Shown: in pieces, positions 14,975-15,079 of the stretch
Numbering within the stretch: the stretch's first letter is position 1
Layout of the letters: the number at the start of each line of letters is the position of its first letter
Assembly: GCA_035698885.1 (NCBI GenBank)
Contig: DASSBJ010000119.1
Location: 1-15,079, forward strand
Length of the DNA: 15,079 bases
DNA from: VRUE01 sp035698885
GTDB taxonomy: Bacteria; Actinomycetota; Thermoleophilia; Solirubrobacterales; 70-9
Reading direction: 5' to 3'
The notes under the pieces: generated by a model
Databases searched by the model: none
Told to the model about the DNA's origin: nothing
The model's input: the letters and a program-made list of their open reading frames with translations, nothing else
Translations under genes and position numbers: made by a program

Positions 14975-15017
14975 ACAAACGAGCGGCCGACCGCGGAGCG
15001 AGCGCGGTGGGACGGGC

Positions 15018-15079
15018 TCAGGCGACGACGTCGTAGACGTCCCACTCGTCGGGCACGCCCTTGAGCGTGTGGCGTCCGG
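15018..15079 (-). CDS. C-terminal end of a probable class III adenylate/guanylate cyclase domain protein
   Basis: Only the last 19 codons are in the window. They read GRHTLKGVPDEWDVYDVVA and stop at 15018-15020. The pattern (H)xLKGVPxxWxVYxV is typical of the end of class III nucleotidyl cyclase catalytic domains (usually after a GxxxLKG strand). With so little sequence, the assignment is tentative. The gene runs off the right edge and is 56 bp upstream of, and co-directional with, the 741-residue secreted-protein gene. Confidence 0.55.
   Translation of the reverse strand, partial: GRHTLKGVPDEWDVYDVVA

Overview
The window looks like chromosomal DNA from a high-GC Actinomycetota, most likely the class Thermoleophilia (Solirubrobacter/Conexibacter-like). 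This is inferred from GC-rich codon choice, many GTG starts, short or absent 5' leaders, and lineage-style secreted proteins, a DUF4235 protein and a NIPA-like transporter. No tRNA, rRNA, CRISPR array, transposase or phage gene was seen. No stretch above 300 bases lacks a gene or gene remnant.

Layout. 1-679 (minus): a PAP2-type phosphatase followed closely by the 5' end of ychF, which runs off the window. 703-1671 (plus): a BtrH_N/DUF4872 protein, divergent from the phosphatase across only 23 bp, where two opposed -10 elements overlap. 1772-4639 (plus): a 955-residue secreted protein built from four diverged repeat modules, ended by a perfect 14-bp hairpin. 4640-5234: a three-arm competing inverted-repeat structure and an eroded Nei-type DNA glycosylase (N-terminal third only, catalytic Pro2 replaced). 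5235-5432 (plus): a small zinc-ribbon protein. 5390-6538 (minus): a CsbD-like stress protein and a PAPS sulfotransferase. 6675-12668 (plus): six co-directional genes: secreted VWA protein, arylsulfotransferase-like lipoprotein, NIPA/DMT transporter, secreted SGNH hydrolase, DUF4235 membrane protein and a BacA/prephenate-dehydratase-like protein. 12736-14961 (minus): a secreted 741-residue protein with an Ig-like segment. 15018-15079 (minus): the last 19 codons of a probable class III nucleotidyl cyclase.

The most unifying signal is regulatory. Four GTTT-N-GGGTA elements resembling promoters of the general-stress sigma factors (SigB/SigF type) lie just upstream of the 955-residue protein, the zinc-ribbon gene, the csbD-like gene and the DUF4235 gene, each in the correct orientation. 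Together they suggest a dispersed stress/envelope regulon. A second theme is leaderless initiation: several genes have a TAnnnT-like -10 box 6-9 nt before the start codon and no Shine-Dalgarno sequence.

Functionally the window is dominated by cell-envelope and exported proteins (five with signal peptides or a lipobox, three with membrane segments). Most have no assigned substrate. No complete biosynthetic or defence system is evident.
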